Shown piece after piece: positions 62,410 through 64,000 of a stretch of DNA of 64,000 bases (position 1 is the stretch's first letter; the number at the start of each line of letters is the position of its first letter). Origin of the DNA: Micromonospora echinaurantiaca (GTDB lineage: Bacteria > Actinomycetota > Actinomycetes > Mycobacteriales > Micromonosporaceae); the NCBI RefSeq assembly GCF_900090235.1, contig NZ_LT607750.1, positions 5,385,001-5,449,000 on the forward strand, written 5' to 3'. A program made the translations under genes and the position numbers. The notes beneath the pieces are model-generated. The model did no database searches and was not told the DNA's origin. It was given only the letters and a program-made list of their open reading frames with translations.

Positions 62410-62721
62410 TCAGTCCAGCTCCAGGTCCAGTTCCACGTCGTTGATGCAGACATTGACGATGTTGTTGTTTGGACCAAATTCCGTGCTGTTCTCCTGGTTG
62501 ACGGACTGCTCAACGACGATGGCAATCTCGCTGTCCTCGATGAAGTTCCTCTCGAAGACGCTGACGGCGGCCGCTTCGTTGGACTGCTCGATGGTGCCGC
62601 AGGTGTTGCTGTCCGACGCCTCGCCGTCGTAGGCCATCGCGGCTGTGGGCGTGCCGAGCAGCAGGGCGGCACCGCCCAGGGCGACCGCGCCGGCGAGCTT
62701 GGCCAGGTACCTCTTCGACAT
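62410..62721 (-). CDS. Small secreted protein, paralogue of the 60745-61422 product
   Basis: 103 residues. Signal peptide (YLAKLAGAVALGGAALLLG) to about 30, then a ~70-residue mature domain bounded by C41 and C92 containing QSNEAAAVSVF, NFIEDSEIAIVVEQSVNQEN and VCINDVELD. It shares signal sequence, QxNE, Ixx-DSxIxIxxxQ-V-x2-Q-x-N, and the closing C-I-x-D-x-ELD with the product at 60745-61422, but has no C-terminal anchor. AGAGGAAAC precedes the ATG at 62719-62721. No known family recognised; described in the findings. Confidence 0.78.
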   Translation of the reverse strand: MSKRYLAKLAGAVALGGAALLLGTPTAAMAYDGEASDSNTCGTIEQSNEAAAVSVFERNFIEDSEIAIVVEQSVNQENSTEFGPNNNIVNVCINDVELDLELD

Positions 62722-63138
62722 GTTTCCTCTCCCTTCCGGTCGGCTCGGTAGATGAGCCACGACAAACGTAAGGAGGATTCATGTCCGGTCGCGCCGGTTT
62801 CCGGGTTTCTGCGGCAAACCGACCTACAGATGATAAGTGTAGTTTTTTCGGCTTTGGGGCGTCAGGCCCATCTGGTCAACTCGCGCGCCCTCTGAGCATC
62901 TTGAGCTCGGGCGAGGCAGTCTGGCTGGCACCGCCGAAGCGTCGCCCCGACTGGGGGGTTTATCACAGCAGCGGGCGGCTGAGATCCGCCCAGGGTGACG
63001 GCCTACGACACGAACGGCCACCGTCGCCCCGCCCACGACCACGGTACGTGAGCGGGGGTGCGGATTGTAGCAACTCTTCACACGATCGTCATCGTCTCAA
63101 CAGGCGAATCGCAACATCCTCTGGCAGCATGGCCTCGC
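62722..63138. other. Intergenic region with AT-rich tract, upstream of the amidotransferase gene
   Basis: 417 bases without a gene. An AT-rich tract at 62825-62850, with a run of six T at 62843-62848, lies about 105 bases upstream of the minus-strand secreted-protein gene and is the likely promoter region on that side. The amidotransferase promoter should lie between about 62940 and 63110; I saw no clear motif and no ribosome-binding site directly before its ATG. Confidence 0.4.
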
Positions 63139-64000
63139 ATGTGCGGACTTGCGGGTGAGTTCCGCCGTGACGGTCTACGCGCCGATGTGGCGGCGGTGGA
63201 GCGCATGGCGGCCACGATGAGTGACCGAGGGCCCGACGACAGCGGCGTGTGGTCCCAGGGGGCGACGGCCCTGGGACACCGACGGCTGAAGATCATCGAC
63301 CTTTCCGCGGCGAGCGGTCAGCCACTGGTCGACCCGGACGCCGGGTTGACCGGCGTCTTCAACGGCTGCGTCTACAACTACCGGGAACTGCGGGCGGAGC
63401 TGACCGCCCGGGGCCACCGCTTCTTCTCCACCGGCGACAGCGAGGTCGTGGTCAAGGCGTACGCCGAGTGGGGCCTCGACTTCGTCGACCACCTGGTCGG
63501 CATGTTCGCCGTGGCGATCACCGAGCGGGACACCGGCCGGCTGGTGCTGGCCCGGGACCGGCTCGGCATCAAGCCGCTCTACCTGGCCGAGACGCCGGGC
63601 GTGGTGCGGTTCGCCAGCACCCTGCCGGCGCTGCTGGCCGGCGGCGGGGTCGACACCAGCCTCGACCCGGTCGCCCTCGCCCACTACCTGAGCTTCCACA
63701 GCATCGTGCCACCGCCGCGCACCATCCTGCGCGGGGTGACCAAGCTGCCCCCGGCCACCGTGCGGGTCTACGAGCCGGACGGCCGCACCCACGAGCGGGT
63801 CTACTGGGATCCCTCGTTCACCCGGGACACCGGCCGGGCCGGCTGGTCCGCGCAGGACTGGCAGGACGCCCTGCTGGAGTCGCTGACCACCGCCGTACGC
63901 CGACGGATGGTCGCCGACGTGCCGGTGGGCGTGCTGCTCTCCGGCGGCCTGGACTCCAGCCTGGTGGTGGCCCTCCTCGCCGAGCAGGGGCAGCGCGGGC
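63139..64000 (+). CDS. N-acetylglutaminylglutamine amidotransferase, partial at window end
   Basis: 287 codons are visible before the window ends. The N-terminal nucleophile is C2 in MCGLAGEF, the glutaminase domain follows (SDRGPDDSGVWSQG, GHRRLKIIDLS, VFNGCVYNYRELRAELTARG, LARDRLGIKPLYL), and the synthetase PP-loop SGGLDSS occurs at the end. The pattern matches the asparagine-synthase-like enzyme that amidates the osmoprotectant dipeptide N-acetylglutaminylglutamine, rather than standard AsnB. It should be followed by the NAGGN synthetase gene outside the window. Confidence 0.88.
   Translation, partial: MCGLAGEFRRDGLRADVAAVERMAATMSDRGPDDSGVWSQGATALGHRRLKIIDLSAASGQPLVDPDAGLTGVFNGCVYNYRELRAELTARGHRFFSTGDSEVVVKAYAEWGLDFVDHLVGMFAVAITERDTGRLVLARDRLGIKPLYLAETPGVVRFASTLPALLAGGGVDTSLDPVALAHYLSFHSIVPPPRTILRGVTKLPPATVRVYEPDGRTHERVYWDPSFTRDTGRAGWSAQDWQDALLESLTTAVRRRMVADVPVGVLLSGGLDSSLVVALLAEQGQRG

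Overview
The window is a high-G+C actinobacterial chromosome segment, most likely from a Micromonosporaceae member such as Micromonospora (an inference from gene content and order, not a database match). The signs are near-universal G/C third codon positions, a WhiB regulator, an XRE-DUF397 pair, F420 biosynthesis genes, mycothiol-dependent detoxification (mca), and a gene order between about 15.5 and 45 kb that recalls the mycobacterial block DUF3499 - metallopeptidase family protein - whiB2 - fbiA - fbiB - mannose-1-P guanylyltransferase - glycosyltransferase - TIGR03089 - fadE25 - purE - purK. No rRNA, tRNA, CRISPR array, prophage or transposase was seen.

Layout: (1) 0-1.5 kb: tail of a probable aldehyde dehydrogenase gene, a DUF779 gene and a DUF559-like gene bracketed by two copies of a long palindromic repeat. 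(2) 1.5-15.4 kb: a polyamine/amino-amine island. A minus-strand, fully overlapping operon potD-potA-potB-potC - FAD amine oxidase - saccharopine-dehydrogenase-like protein - ureohydrolase runs away from a divergent Lrp/AsnC regulator. After an XRE/DUF397 pair and a 39-bp-period tandem array comes a second unit: class III aminotransferase, PPOX-fold flavoprotein and a second FAD oxidase. (3) 15.5-37.7 kb: core functions, namely WhiB, a Tat/DUF4331 secreted trio, fbiC, fbiA and fbiB for coenzyme F420, sugar-nucleotide and glycosyltransferase genes, acetoacetyl-CoA synthetase, thioesterase, acyl-CoA dehydrogenase and UDP-glucose dehydrogenase. (4) 37.8-49.9 kb: a 1650-residue multi-pass membrane protein, purE/purK, a YyaL-type thioredoxin-domain protein and a GGDEF-EAL membrane protein. 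(5) 50-56.5 kb: mca, DUF4307, greA, threonine deaminase, amidase and metB. (6) 56.6-64 kb: HIT protein, secreted proteins, msrA, a class F sortase flanked by two paralogous small secreted proteins, and the start of an N-acetylglutaminylglutamine amidotransferase gene running off the window.

How the genes work together: the polyamine island has transport (PotABCD), deamination (aminotransferase plus two oxidases), urea release (ureohydrolase), probable aldehyde oxidation at the window edge and a divergent amino-acid-responsive regulator. FbiC makes Fo, FbiA attaches phospholactate and FbiB adds glutamates; this FbiB lacks a recognisable nitroreductase domain. The sortase/secreted-protein trio looks like a small cell-surface system that I cannot assign to a described family.

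Three repeat families sit mostly between genes: (A) an IR around the core GCGATCTTGCACTT, (B) an IR around the core GTTGATCATG, and (C) 56-59-bp tandem units that supply stop and start codons at two operon junctions.
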